Positions 31,492 through 40,211 of a stretch of DNA of 59,091 nucleotides are shown here, piece after piece. The notes beneath the pieces are model-generated. The model made no database searches and was not told the DNA's origin. It saw nothing but the letters and a program-made list of their open reading frames with translations. The DNA is from Thiohalomonas denitrificans. Lineage in GTDB: Bacteria; Pseudomonadota; Gammaproteobacteria; Thiohalomonadales; Thiohalomonadaceae. How positions within the stretch are numbered: position 1 is the stretch's first letter; the number at the start of each line of letters is the position of its first letter. The position numbers were made by a program, and so were the translations under genes. The DNA lies in assembly GCF_016841685.1 (NCBI RefSeq), contig NZ_JAENYR010000017.1:1-59091 (forward strand). The letters are read 5' to 3'.

Positions 31492-32622
31492 ATGCCCCAT
31501 TCCAAGCGCGTCATCGTCGGCCTGTCCGGCGGGGTAGACTCCTCTGTCGCCGCACTTCTTCTCCAGGAACAGGGCCACCAGGTCGAAGGCCTGTTCATGA
31601 AAAACTGGGAGGAGGATGACACCCCCGGCCACTGTACAGCGGCGGAAGACCTCGCCGATGCCCAGGCGGTGGCCGATGCCCTCGGTATTCACCTGCACAC
31701 TATCAATTTTTCTGCTGAATACTGGGACCGCGTCTTTACCCATTTCCTCGACGAATTTCGCGCCGGGCGAACCCCTAACCCCGACGTCCTGTGCAATACC
31801 GAGATCAAGTTCAAGGCGTTCCTCGAACATGCCATTGACCTGGGTGCTGATGCCATCGCCACCGGACACTATGCGCGGGTACGCGAGCGGAACGGAAGCT
31901 TCGAGCTCCTCAAGGGACTGGATGCGGTCAAGGACCAGAGCTATTTTCTGCACGGCCTCAATCAGTACCAGCTCTCCCGGGCCCTCTTCCCGCTGGGTGA
32001 ACTCGATAAGGGCGAGGTACGAAAGATCGCTGAAGCGGCCGGGCTGGTCACCTTCGCCAAGCGCGACAGTACCGGGATCTGTTTTATCGGTGAGCGTGAC
32101 TTTCGCACGTTTCTGAAGCGCTACCTGCCCGCCCAGCCGGGCGATATGCGGACCCCTGAAGGGGAGACGATCGGACGTCATGAAGGGCTCATGTACTACA
32201 CACTGGGGCAGCGGCAGGGACTCGGTATTGGCGGTATACCCGGTTATCCGGAGGCGCCCTGGTTCGTGGTGGACAAGGACCTGGAAAACAACATCCTTGT
32301 GGTCGCCCAGGGACACAATCATCCGCGACTGCTGAGCAGTGGACTGATCACCGGCCCCGTTGACTGGATCAGCGGCGAGACGCCAGTCATGCCGCTGCCC
32401 TGCTCTGCCAGAGTCCGCTACCGGCAGTCCGATCAGTCCTGTATGGTGGAGAGCCATTCCGGGAATACCGTCCGCGCCAGCTTCGATGTCCCCCAGCGGG
32501 CGGTAACCCCCGGTCAGTCGGTGGTATTCTATGCAGGCGAAATCTGCCTGGGCGGCGCGGTGATCGAGACCGCGTTCACCCTGGTGTCCTGTCCGAGCAT
32601 GGCAATGGGCTCCAAAATGTAG
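31492..32622 (+). CDS. mnmA: tRNA-specific 2-thiouridylase MnmA
   Basis: 376 residues. PP-loop [15 protein letters not shown] near the N-terminus; catalytic cysteines in [10 protein letters not shown] and [10 protein letters not shown]. It thiolates U34 of Lys, Glu and Gln tRNAs using sulfur relayed by the Tus proteins. The start at 31492 ([14 protein letters not shown]) suits the family; the longer frame starts with GTG at 31450. The stop TAG at 32620 lies inside a dispersed repeat, so the last residues may be repeat-derived. Confidence 0.95.
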   Translation: MPHSKRVIVGLSGGVDSSVAALLLQEQGHQVEGLFMKNWEEDDTPGHCTAAEDLADAQAVADALGIHLHTINFSAEYWDRVFTHFLDEFRAGRTPNPDVLCNTEIKFKAFLEHAIDLGADAIATGHYARVRERNGSFELLKGLDAVKDQSYFLHGLNQYQLSRALFPLGELDKGEVRKIAEAAGLVTFAKRDSTGICFIGERDFRTFLKRYLPAQPGDMRTPEGETIGRHEGLMYYTLGQRQGLGIGGIPGYPEAPWFVVDKDLENNILVVAQGHNHPRLLSSGLITGPVDWISGETPVMPLPCSARVRYRQSDQSCMVESHSGNTVRASFDVPQRAVTPGQSVVFYAGEICLGGAVIETAFTLVSCPSMAMGSKM

Positions 32623-32688
32623 GTTGGCGCTGAGGAACGAAGCCCAACAAAAAATGAGCGTTGGGGTTCGCGTAGCTCACCCCAACCT
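32619..32688. repeat. GTAGGTTGGG-type palindromic repeat
   Basis: GTAGGTTGGCGCTGAGGAAC GAAGCCCAAC is followed by GTTGGGGTTCGCGTAGCTCA CCCCAACC, making nested inverted segments around AAAAAATGAGC. This is a common dispersed repeat type in gammaproteobacteria. It sits in the mnmA-hflD gap and supplies the mnmA stop codon. Confidence 0.75.
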
Positions 32689-32785
32689 TCAAAAAACGAT
32701 GTTCTCGGACAAGCTCCTGGCCCCGGAGATTGAGTCGGGCTCTCTCCGCCCTTATCTTCCTATCGGATACATCCGTGGATCTTTC

Positions 32786-33403
32786 ATGAACAAAAGCATC
32801 ACCGACAGAACCCTGGCGCTCGCCGGTATCTTTCAGGCGGTCTACCTGGTCGATCAGGTTGCCCGGCGGGGGTCCGCTAATCCGGCGGCGTTCGAGACCT
32901 CCATCCGCAGCCTGTTCGCAACTACGCCAAAAAGTGCCGAGGATGTCTACGGGAGCAGTAGTCAACTGCGAACCGGACTGGAATGCCTGCAGTCCCAACT
33001 CGGCTTCGGAAAGTCGCCCAGAAACCTGGAATTGACCCGCTACGCCATCGGCATTCTTAACCTGGAACGGAAACTCGCTAAAAAACCCCGATACCTCGAC
33101 AATATCGGCAAGGGTATCGATCGCGCCCGTCGACAGGCAGAGCACTTCTCCCTCACCCACGAGAACGTCGTTGCCAGTCTGGCCGATACCTACGTGAACA
33201 GCGTCAGTATTCTTACGCCGCGAATCATGGTGGCCGGCGAACATGGCCATTTGAATCAAAGCGCCAATGCTAACCGGGTGCGCGCCCTGCTGCTCTCTGC
33301 CATACGCTCAGCTGTGCTCTGGAAACAGAGCGGTGGTGGCCGTCTTCAGCTGCTGTTCCGCCGCAAGGCGTTTTTCGAAGAAGCGCAGAGGCTGCTCAGA
33401 TAG
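32786..33403 (+). CDS. hflD: HflD, high-frequency lysogenization protein homologue
   Basis: 205 residues, all helical. The opening of MNKSITDRTLALAGIFQAVY and the conserved QVARRG and GQLLFRR-like C-terminal segment (LQLLFRRKAFFEEAQRLL) match HflD/YcfC, a peripheral inner-membrane protein normally encoded directly after mnmA. The start at 32786 is selected by family comparison; the upstream part of the frame passes through the repeat. Confidence 0.92.
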   Translation: MNKSITDRTLALAGIFQAVYLVDQVARRGSANPAAFETSIRSLFATTPKSAEDVYGSSSQLRTGLECLQSQLGFGKSPRNLELTRYAIGILNLERKLAKKPRYLDNIGKGIDRARRQAEHFSLTHENVVASLADTYVNSVSILTPRIMVAGEHGHLNQSANANRVRALLLSAIRSAVLWKQSGGGRLQLLFRRKAFFEEAQRLLR

Positions 33404-33548
33404 GCGGCAATCCTGCTGGCGGTTGGCATCACGTCATATCGCGCCGGGGGCGGTTCTCCACCGAGAACAGCGCCGGCAATCCCCGGGGTAGGTGGCACGC
33501 CCTCGCGGCGATTGGCGTCACGGAGCTCTCGCGCCGGCCGCTTTCCCC

Positions 33549-34220
33549 CTAAGCCCGGGCCCAAAACAGTGCCGCGCATCCGACGATCTCGATGCCGCTA
33601 TGTGGGAACCGCTCCTCAAGGGTCGTCTTCAGCTGCTCGAGATCATCATTGCTATTGCTGAAGATGCGCTTACGGTTATAGAGGGCCATCAGGCGTCGTG
33701 CCACCGGACTACGCGCAACCCCGTTTTGCAGGAGGGTCGAGCCAAACAGAGTACCGCCCGGATTGAGGTGCTGCCGCAGGTGGTCAAGCACCACCGCTTT
33801 CTCCATCATCGTCCCGGGAAGGCAGTGGAGAACGTAATTGAGACTGATGGAATCATAACGTTTGCCGTTCAGCTCGATGGGTTCAAGGGCGTTGCGCCAG
33901 AAAACCTCCGGCTTATAACGGGCGATGCGCTGAGAGGTACGGGCGAGGCTGCAGGGATTGAGGTCCAGCAGTCCAACACGCGGCGCCTCGGATGGAAACC
34001 GGCAGACATCGAGAAAATAGCCGGTACCAACGCCGACATCCAGGTGGTTATCCGTCACATGCCGGTCAAAATGCGCCACCAGCCGGTCTGTTGGGCACTT
34101 CCAGACGAAGCGGTTGGACACCCCGAGCACATACCAGTCGTAGACTGCGAGGGTAAACCGGTTATAGACCGAATGCCCCGAGGGTCCCTCGGGATACGTA
34201 CTACTGGCTTCCATGGACAT
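33549..34220 (-). CDS. Class I SAM-dependent methyltransferase
   Basis: 223 residues. Motif I is HLDVGVGTGYFLDV, followed by VGLLDLNPCSL (motif II) and ISLNYVLHCLPG (motif IV region), then a LNPGGTLFGSTLL strand. The fold and length fit small-molecule methyltransferases, but the substrate is not evident. An N-terminal GHSVYNRFTLAVYDWYVLG segment resembles that of bacterial quinone or hydroxamate-type methyltransferases. Divergent from the FNR gene. Confidence 0.8.
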   Translation of the reverse strand: MSMEASSTYPEGPSGHSVYNRFTLAVYDWYVLGVSNRFVWKCPTDRLVAHFDRHVTDNHLDVGVGTGYFLDVCRFPSEAPRVGLLDLNPCSLARTSQRIARYKPEVFWRNALEPIELNGKRYDSISLNYVLHCLPGTMMEKAVVLDHLRQHLNPGGTLFGSTLLQNGVARSPVARRLMALYNRKRIFSNSNDDLEQLKTTLEERFPHSGIEIVGCAALFWARA

Positions 34221-34387
34221 GTTCGGATACTTAGGGAATAGGTATCATGGGGCAATCACAAAGATCGATCAAATTCGATGTGATATTTTGCCTATAGAAC
34301 TCCCGGAACGGGTAATTGACTCATATACGGGGTGACGAAGGGTGGCAGTATCATTCAGGACGGTTCCTTGGAGAAAAGGTGAAGCCT

Positions 34388-35152
34388 ATGGCCCGCAGAG
34401 ATTGTCGCCGAAGGCCTGAAGTTGAATGTCGCGACTGTGAACTTTTTGGCATCTGCCGGGTTGCCGGGCTGGGTTCGATTGACGATTCACTACTGGACGA
34501 AGTGGTCTCACGACGATGCCCTGTTGCCAAGGGCGAGAGGCTTCTGATTCCCGATACGCCATTTCGCGGTATTTTTGCAGTGAAATCGGGAGCATTCAGG
34601 ACGATAAGCCATATCGGCCAGAGCGATCGTGTAATCAACTTCCATTTTTTGGGTGAATTGATTGGTCTTGAGACCATCGAAGGCGGCCATTACCTGCATA
34701 CCGTCGAGGCTCTGGAAGAGAGTAGTGTCTGCGAACTCGGGTTTGCCCATCTGCACCGACTGGGTCCACGCCTGGTTCAGTTTCAGGAGCAGCTCATCCA
34801 GGCGATGAGCCGGCGAATGCTGCACGACCAGCAGATATGTACTTTGCTCAGGGCGCAGAACTCCGAGCGGCGATTGGCCGCATTTCTATACAGCGTCGCC
34901 AACCGACTCAATGCAGGCCGGGAACCTGCGTCCGAATTCCGTTTGCCGATGCGGCGCGAGGACATCGCCAGCTATCTCGGCCTGGCGGTGGAGACGGTTA
35001 GCCGTCTTCTCACCCAGTTCAGCCAGCGCAGAATCGCCGAATTGCGCGGCCGCAACGCTCGCATTCTCGATTTTGACAGTCTGTGTACAGTGGCGGGGCT
35101 CAACCTCCGGGTGGGACGGGCCGAGACCGAACACCCGGTAAAACAGCTTTAA
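34388..35152 (+). CDS. fnr: FNR-family oxygen-responsive transcription regulator
   Basis: 254 residues. The cluster-ligand pattern Cys14-x2-Cys17-x5-Cys23 (VECRDCELFGIC) plus Cys115 in SSVCELGF reproduces the four [4Fe-4S] ligands of E. coli FNR. A cNMP-type roll and dimer helix follow. The recognition helix MRREDIASYLGLAVETVSRL keeps the E-x-x-S-R triplet that reads TTGAT half-sites. The start at 34388 has AAGGTG five bases upstream. It is the likely regulator of the site at 35281. Confidence 0.93.
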   Translation: MARRDCRRRPEVECRDCELFGICRVAGLGSIDDSLLDEVVSRRCPVAKGERLLIPDTPFRGIFAVKSGAFRTISHIGQSDRVINFHFLGELIGLETIEGGHYLHTVEALEESSVCELGFAHLHRLGPRLVQFQEQLIQAMSRRMLHDQQICTLLRAQNSERRLAAFLYSVANRLNAGREPASEFRLPMRREDIASYLGLAVETVSRLLTQFSQRRIAELRGRNARILDFDSLCTVAGLNLRVGRAETEHPVKQL

Positions 35153-35280
35153 AGCAGCCTTCGTCGACGCTGGACACTCGCCTCTGCGCCGTTTTCCCAA
35201 CAAACCCGCGGCGAACCCCGACTGCCCAGTTGCCAGTTGCGCTGAGTGACCGGGAGCATTTGCGAGCTGCTTCTGCCGCA

Positions 35281-35294
35281 TTGACCCAGGTCAA
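35281..35294 (+). promoter_or_regulatory. FNR/ANR box upstream of the PEPCK-like gene
   Basis: TTGACCCAGGTCAA has two perfect inverted half-sites TTGAC/GTCAA separated by four bases, the ANR/FNR pattern. Its centre (35287.5) lies 41.5 bp before a start point near 35329 predicted from a TATTCT -10 at 35318-35323. That is exactly the class II activator geometry. The gene for an FNR homologue ends about 130 bp upstream. Confidence 0.8.
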
Positions 35295-35317
35295 TAGGGT
35301 TTCTTTCCCGGCTCGTG

Positions 35318-35323
35318 TATTCT
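35318..35323 (+). promoter_or_regulatory. Probable -10 element of the FNR-dependent promoter
   Basis: TATTCT lies at the spacing expected for a class II FNR promoter. There is no good -35 hexamer, because the FNR box takes its place. The leader to the ATG at 35410 would be about 80 nt. Confidence 0.5.
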
Positions 35324-35409
35324 CCCGGGTCGTCGGAAGTCGCATCCTTTCGCATGAACCAACAAGAACCCCGCATCGCCTCTCCGCCCATTAAAGAAAG
35401 AACACACCT

Positions 35410-37320
35410 ATGGAAGAGATCCTGGAAATCCGTGACGGCTGTAGTACGCCTGAACAACTGCTGAAAAGCCTCGCCTTCGCCCGCTACCTGAAGATCTACA
35501 AGCAGGAGTTCATCGACGACTTGCGCCAGCGTAGCGGTCGCCAGCGACACGAGGCGCAGCAGAAGATCGCCGCGATCAAGGACATCCAGCCGCGTGACTT
35601 TCTCGAAATCCTGGGCACGGAACGTTTCCCGGACCCGCTCTCGGAGGAGCGGGCGCGTTCGCTGGTGCGCTTTCTCGATGGCGCATTCCACCACTTCCGC
35701 GGCACCGCCTACTCGCGGCTGGTGCGGTTGCAGAACGATGTGGTCTCCACCGGCACCGAAACCCCGGAGACGGTCAAGGACAAGGTGACCGACAAGGCGC
35801 TACACCTCTCGGACCTCATCAACGAGTCCCGTCGCCGCCTGTTGCTGCGGGTCGGCCTGGAGCGTGGCGTGCGGCGCACGCCGGGCACCGATGCCGCCCC
35901 CAACGTCACCGCCGGGGAGATCTCGGGTCACTACTTCAATCTCCCGGCAGGCTATGTCGCCCTCGCCCACGTGCCGCTCACCATTGCCGCTGATATCCGC
36001 ACCGGTGTCGACTACGCCACACCGTCCAACCGACGGGCAAAGCCCTTTTACGAGCTCGAGCACAACCCGCTGGATGAAGCCAGTTTTGTCCCCAACCACT
36101 GGGTCGCCGTACCACTGCAGGTAGGTGCATGGCTCATCGTTGCCTACATCCACAAGTCGCGCGGCTGCATCGAGATGGAGCCGGGGCTACTCAACATCTT
36201 TCCGTTTGCGCCGATCGAAGACATCGAAAACCATCGCCGCCCTGACGGCATCTTCATTTTCGGTGACCCGAACGCTGCCGACCACGACCTGGGCTATTGG
36301 TGGGATGAGCGCCACCAGGTGCTGGTGGGCATGGTGCCCAACCGTGACGAATTGAAATACTTCGGGTACTGCAAAAAACCGATTTTGACCCTCCATAACG
36401 TCCTCGCGATCCGCGCCGGTGAGGTGCCGCTGCACTGCGGCTGTACCCGTTATGTGGTGCGCTTCGATGAGCACGATGAACCCTATATCGCGGATATGCT
36501 GATCAAGGCCGACGATATGGGCCGGGTACGGCTCGAACGCGGTCCCGACAACCGCACCCGGCCCATCTTCTACGGCACCGAGACCGGTGCCTTCGCCTGC
36601 CTGGATGGCTTTTCGGAACAGGCCAAGCTGCAAATGGCCGGGCGTGAAGTGGGCTACAACAAGGACACCGGCTCCAACGCACGCCAGATCGTCCCGGTGA
36701 CCGACGAGGCGGAGATTGGCCGTGGCGATCGACTCGATATGCTGCTCTACGTAAACAATTTCACACTCATCGAACAGGGCGCCTCCACGCTTCACGCCAC
36801 GATGGATACCGAGGAAGCCATTCAACACTTCCGCCTCGGCGAACGGGTCGCCTCCGGCAGCACCGGCACCCACCGCGGCAACAAGGAAAGCAGCTACTGG
36901 GCCAACCCCTTTCCGCTTCTGGTCGACGATGACGGCACTGTTTTGCATCCCGAGCTGCACGACAAATTCCAGGAGAACGAGCAGGCCTTCATCGCCGACC
37001 TCAACGTGGCGATCTCGCACGGTGAGATGCGCATCGGCGTGGCGTATAGCCAGCTCATGGCCGGCGTCTACAAGAACAACAGCGACGAAGATATCACCCG
37101 CTGTGGCTACCGTGGCCGCGACGAGGTGGAGCAGCAGGGCCCCGTCCGTCTGGCCGAGGACCTCATTGATACCATCAAGGAACTCGCCCGCGCCAAGCGG
37201 GAGCGCCTCGGCGCGACCGACGAGGTCAGTATCACCGTGGCCCTGGTGGGCGACAGCCGTACCGGCAAGTCCGAGACCGCCGAAAAGATGGAGGGTATCC
37301 TGGGGCTGCAACTGGTGTGA
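35410..37320 (+). CDS. PEP-carboxykinase-like protein with C-terminal P-loop
   Basis: 636 residues, no export signal. Residues about 470-560 (EEAIQHFRLGERVASGSTGT, then SSYWANPFPLLVDDDGTVLH) resemble the C-terminal part of ATP-type phosphoenolpyruvate carboxykinase, where the order is a YHFLSGYTAKVAGTERG-like block followed by PFLxLHP. The only clear Walker A, GDSRTGKSE, is at residues about 617-625, and the protein ends eleven residues later. In PEPCK the P-loop precedes these blocks, so either the fold is permuted or the gene has lost its 3' end. Function unknown; probably coexpressed with the molybdoenzyme downstream. Confidence 0.6.
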   Translation: MEEILEIRDGCSTPEQLLKSLAFARYLKIYKQEFIDDLRQRSGRQRHEAQQKIAAIKDIQPRDFLEILGTERFPDPLSEERARSLVRFLDGAFHHFRGTAYSRLVRLQNDVVSTGTETPETVKDKVTDKALHLSDLINESRRRLLLRVGLERGVRRTPGTDAAPNVTAGEISGHYFNLPAGYVALAHVPLTIAADIRTGVDYATPSNRRAKPFYELEHNPLDEASFVPNHWVAVPLQVGAWLIVAYIHKSRGCIEMEPGLLNIFPFAPIEDIENHRRPDGIFIFGDPNAADHDLGYWWDERHQVLVGMVPNRDELKYFGYCKKPILTLHNVLAIRAGEVPLHCGCTRYVVRFDEHDEPYIADMLIKADDMGRVRLERGPDNRTRPIFYGTETGAFACLDGFSEQAKLQMAGREVGYNKDTGSNARQIVPVTDEAEIGRGDRLDMLLYVNNFTLIEQGASTLHATMDTEEAIQHFRLGERVASGSTGTHRGNKESSYWANPFPLLVDDDGTVLHPELHDKFQENEQAFIADLNVAISHGEMRIGVAYSQLMAGVYKNNSDEDITRCGYRGRDEVEQQGPVRLAEDLIDTIKELARAKRERLGATDEVSITVALVGDSRTGKSETAEKMEGILGLQLV

Positions 37321-37390
37321 TGCTCACCGACAGCGGTGAATGTCGCCCGGCCCAAAGGCTGAGCCGACCGCAATACGCAAGGCGAGACCA

Positions 37391-39745
37391 ATGGCTACCG
37401 AACAGGTCTACGGGTACTGTCCACTCTGCATCTCGCGCTGTGGCTGTATCTCTACCATTACCGACGGGCGATTGACGGCCGTCGAGCCCAACCCGGGCCA
37501 CCCGACCGGTCGGCACCTCTGCATCAAGGGACGCGCCGCCCCGGAGCTGGTCTACAGCCCCGGCCGGCTGCTGCGCCCTTTGCGCCGGACCCGCCCCAAG
37601 GGGGCCTCCGATCCCGGCTGGCAGCCGGTCAGTTGGGATGAGGCACTGAGTGAAATCGCCGAACGGATGCAGGCCATCCGGGCGAATCACGGCAGCGAAG
37701 GGGTGGCATTCGGCGTCACCACCCCGAGCGGCACCTCGATTGCCGACGCCTTCGGCTGGATCCACCGCCTCGCCCACGCCTTCGGTTCGCCGAACGTCAT
37801 GTTCGCGACCGAGAACTGCAACTGGCACAAGGATCAGGCGCCCGCCGAGACCTTCGGCTCCGGAATCGGTGTTCCGGATTTCGAGAACGCCGACTGCATT
37901 CTGCTCTGGGGCTTCAACCCGGCCGTCACCTGGCCCGCTTACGCCGATGCCATTCTCCAGGCAAAGCGACGCGGAGCACGCCTGGTCGTTGTGGACCCCC
38001 GACGGGCCGGACTCGCCGGACGTGCGGATAGCCACCTGCAGCCGCGACCGGGTACGGACGGGGTTCTCGCCCTCGGGCTGGCCGGTCTGATGATGGAACG
38101 GGGCTGGTTTGACCACGACTTCATTCGCAACTGGAGCAATGGCCCGTTTCTGGTACGGCCCGACGGGCAGATGCTAACCGAAGCGGATCTGCGTGGAGGT
38201 AACCGTGATCGGCGGGTCGTCTGGGATGAAGGGTTGCAACGTCCCCTGTTCTACGACCCGGCCACCCGCGCCTTCAACGAACCCGCAAAGCGCCCTGCCC
38301 TGTTCGGCTCGTATACCCTGCAGACAGCGACCGGTCCCCTTACCTGCCGGCCGGCCTTCGAGCTCTATGCGCAGGAGTGCCGCGCCTATACAACCGATCG
38401 CGTGGCCGAAGAGACCGGTGTACTGCCCGAGCAACTGGAGAACACCGCACGTCTTCTGTTCGAGGCCCGGCCGCTCGCCTACTATCACTGGACCGGCATC
38501 TGCCAGCAGCTCGAAGCCACCCAAATCGGGCGCGCGATCGGCCTGCTCTATGCCCTGACCGGCTCGCTCGACGCCCCCGGCGGCAATGTGCGCTTTCCGC
38601 GACCGGCCCTGAACGACATCTCCGGCCGCGAACTGTTAAATCCGGCCCAGGCACAGAAGAGTCTCGGCCATGCCGAACGGCCACTGGGTCCTCCCGCAAA
38701 AGGCTGGATCACCACCCGCGACCTGGCACGGGCGGTGCTCGACGGCGCTCCCTATCCGGTACGCGGACTGATCAACTTCGGAGCCAACTTCCGGCTCACC
38801 AAGCCGGCCACCCCCGGGCTCGAGGCGATGCTGAAGGAGCTCGACCTGTTCGTACATGTCGACCTGTTCGAAAACCCCACCGCACGGTTTGCAGACTTCC
38901 TCCTGCCGGCGGCCTCACCCTGGGAGCGCTCCGGACTGGCGGCGGGTTTTCAGCTCGGCGAACGGGGCGAAGCGCTGCTGCAACTACGCCCGGCAGTGAT
39001 TCCGCCAAGGGGTGAATCGCGTAGCGACAGTGATATCGTTTTCGATCTGGCCGAGCGGCTGGGACTCTCGGATCGGTTCTTCGGGGGAGACAGAGAGGCG
39101 GGACTGCGGCATACGCTCGCACCAGGCGGTGTAGGTGCCGGAACGCTTCGCGCTCACCCGCAGGGGGTGCCGGCCGCCGGACCCACCCGCTATCGTAAAT
39201 ACCGGCAAAAGGGCTTCGAGACGCCGAGCGGCCGAATCGAAATCTACTCCGAGCGACTGCTGGACGCCGGCCATGCCCCGCTGCCGCAATTCGGCGCGAC
39301 CGAACAGCGGGACGCCGGCTATCCGCTTGCGCTAACCACGGCCAAGTGGCCCCAGTTCTGCCACAGCCAGCATCGCGGACTGCCCTCCCTGCGCCGTCGC
39401 CTGCCGGACCCGCTGGTACAGCTACATCCGGATACCGCGGCAGCGCGCGGCATCATCGACGGGCAGTGGGTGCTCCTTCAAACCCCCGTGGGCCGCATGC
39501 AGGCCAAGGCCCAGCTCGATGGCGGCATCCGTCCCGATACCGTTTGCGCCCAGTATGGCTGGTGGGAGGCGTGCCCGGAACTCGGGCTGCCCGGACACGC
39601 CCTCGGCGGCGTGAACAACAGCAGCTACAACGCCCTGATCTCCGGCGAACGTTTTGACCCGATCAGCGGTTCCAACGGGTTGCGCACCCAGTGTTGCCAA
39701 ATACTGCCGCTGGCTCCCGGGCAGGAAGCTCACTCACGCCAGTAG
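37391..39745 (+). CDS. Cytoplasmic molybdopterin-dependent oxidoreductase, catalytic subunit
   Basis: 784 residues of the DMSO-reductase superfamily. An N-terminal [4Fe-4S] motif uses Cys10, Cys13, Cys17 and Cys44 (CPLCISRC and HLCIKG). The likely molybdenum ligand is Cys143 in ENCNWHKDQ. The pterin-binding segments LLWGFNPAVTWP and VVVDPRRAG, and the C-terminal QYGWWEACPELGLPG region, are present. There is no Tat signal. Substrate unknown: nitrate, formate-type or sulfur-oxyanion activity cannot be told apart by eye. The start at 37391 has AAGGCGAG upstream, 70 bp after the PEPCK-like gene; no iron-sulfur or membrane partner subunit follows. Confidence 0.85.
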   Translation: MATEQVYGYCPLCISRCGCISTITDGRLTAVEPNPGHPTGRHLCIKGRAAPELVYSPGRLLRPLRRTRPKGASDPGWQPVSWDEALSEIAERMQAIRANHGSEGVAFGVTTPSGTSIADAFGWIHRLAHAFGSPNVMFATENCNWHKDQAPAETFGSGIGVPDFENADCILLWGFNPAVTWPAYADAILQAKRRGARLVVVDPRRAGLAGRADSHLQPRPGTDGVLALGLAGLMMERGWFDHDFIRNWSNGPFLVRPDGQMLTEADLRGGNRDRRVVWDEGLQRPLFYDPATRAFNEPAKRPALFGSYTLQTATGPLTCRPAFELYAQECRAYTTDRVAEETGVLPEQLENTARLLFEARPLAYYHWTGICQQLEATQIGRAIGLLYALTGSLDAPGGNVRFPRPALNDISGRELLNPAQAQKSLGHAERPLGPPAKGWITTRDLARAVLDGAPYPVRGLINFGANFRLTKPATPGLEAMLKELDLFVHVDLFENPTARFADFLLPAASPWERSGLAAGFQLGERGEALLQLRPAVIPPRGESRSDSDIVFDLAERLGLSDRFFGGDREAGLRHTLAPGGVGAGTLRAHPQGVPAAGPTRYRKYRQKGFETPSGRIEIYSERLLDAGHAPLPQFGATEQRDAGYPLALTTAKWPQFCHSQHRGLPSLRRRLPDPLVQLHPDTAAARGIIDGQWVLLQTPVGRMQAKAQLDGGIRPDTVCAQYGWWEACPELGLPGHALGGVNNSSYNALISGERFDPISGSNGLRTQCCQILPLAPGQEAHSRQ

Positions 39746-40083
39746 TTATTCGCCGCCGAGATGGTCTGGAAATTGATCGCCACAACCTGTGAGGCCGCGA
39801 TCAGGCTGTCCGGGTCATGCGCATAGGCACCACGCAATACCTGGCGGACATTGGCGTCGGTCTGCGTGGTCGAGACGGCCTTCTGTGACAGCTTCACCGC
39901 GAGCGCAAAGCCCTCTTCAGGGGTTGCTGTGACCAGGGTGATCGGGCCGCCCTCGTCTGCCTTGGTCTCTTGCTGGTTCTCTTCCTGGGCCTGAACCGTG
40001 GCCGCCACCCCGAAGGTGAGTGCGATCGTCAGTAGCAGGACCAGAATCAGCCGCACCCCTGCCGATCTCGAGCGGTAATGCAT
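39730..40083 (-). CDS. Small secreted protein of unknown function
   Basis: 117 residues with an N-terminal signal peptide (LILVLLLTIALTFGVAATVQA) and a glutamate/glutamine-rich stretch after the predicted cleavage site. The mature part ends in a helical segment (SQVVAINFQTISAANNYWRE). I recognise no family. Its 3' end overlaps the convergent molybdoenzyme gene by 16 bp. Confidence 0.6.
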   Translation of the reverse strand: MHYRSRSAGVRLILVLLLTIALTFGVAATVQAQEENQQETKADEGGPITLVTATPEEGFALAVKLSQKAVSTTQTDANVRQVLRGAYAHDPDSLIAASQVVAINFQTISAANNYWRE

Positions 40084-40211
40084 TACTGTCCATTGGTCGT
40101 CTTCCTCCTTGTGCCTGTGCTCACTTGGGACTACTACCTACTCCCATAAGCTAGCAGCCGAGTTCGCGATTTGAATCGAACGATTTACAAGGAGCGATAG
40201 GGTTTTCAAGC

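Noticed and set aside
34266-34279. Possible FNR autoregulatory site upstream of fnr
   Set aside because: Only one half-site (ATCAA) is good; the other side does not match TTGAT.
36187-37311. 374-codon minus-strand frame
   Set aside because: Antisense to the PEPCK-like gene; low-complexity composition and no motifs.
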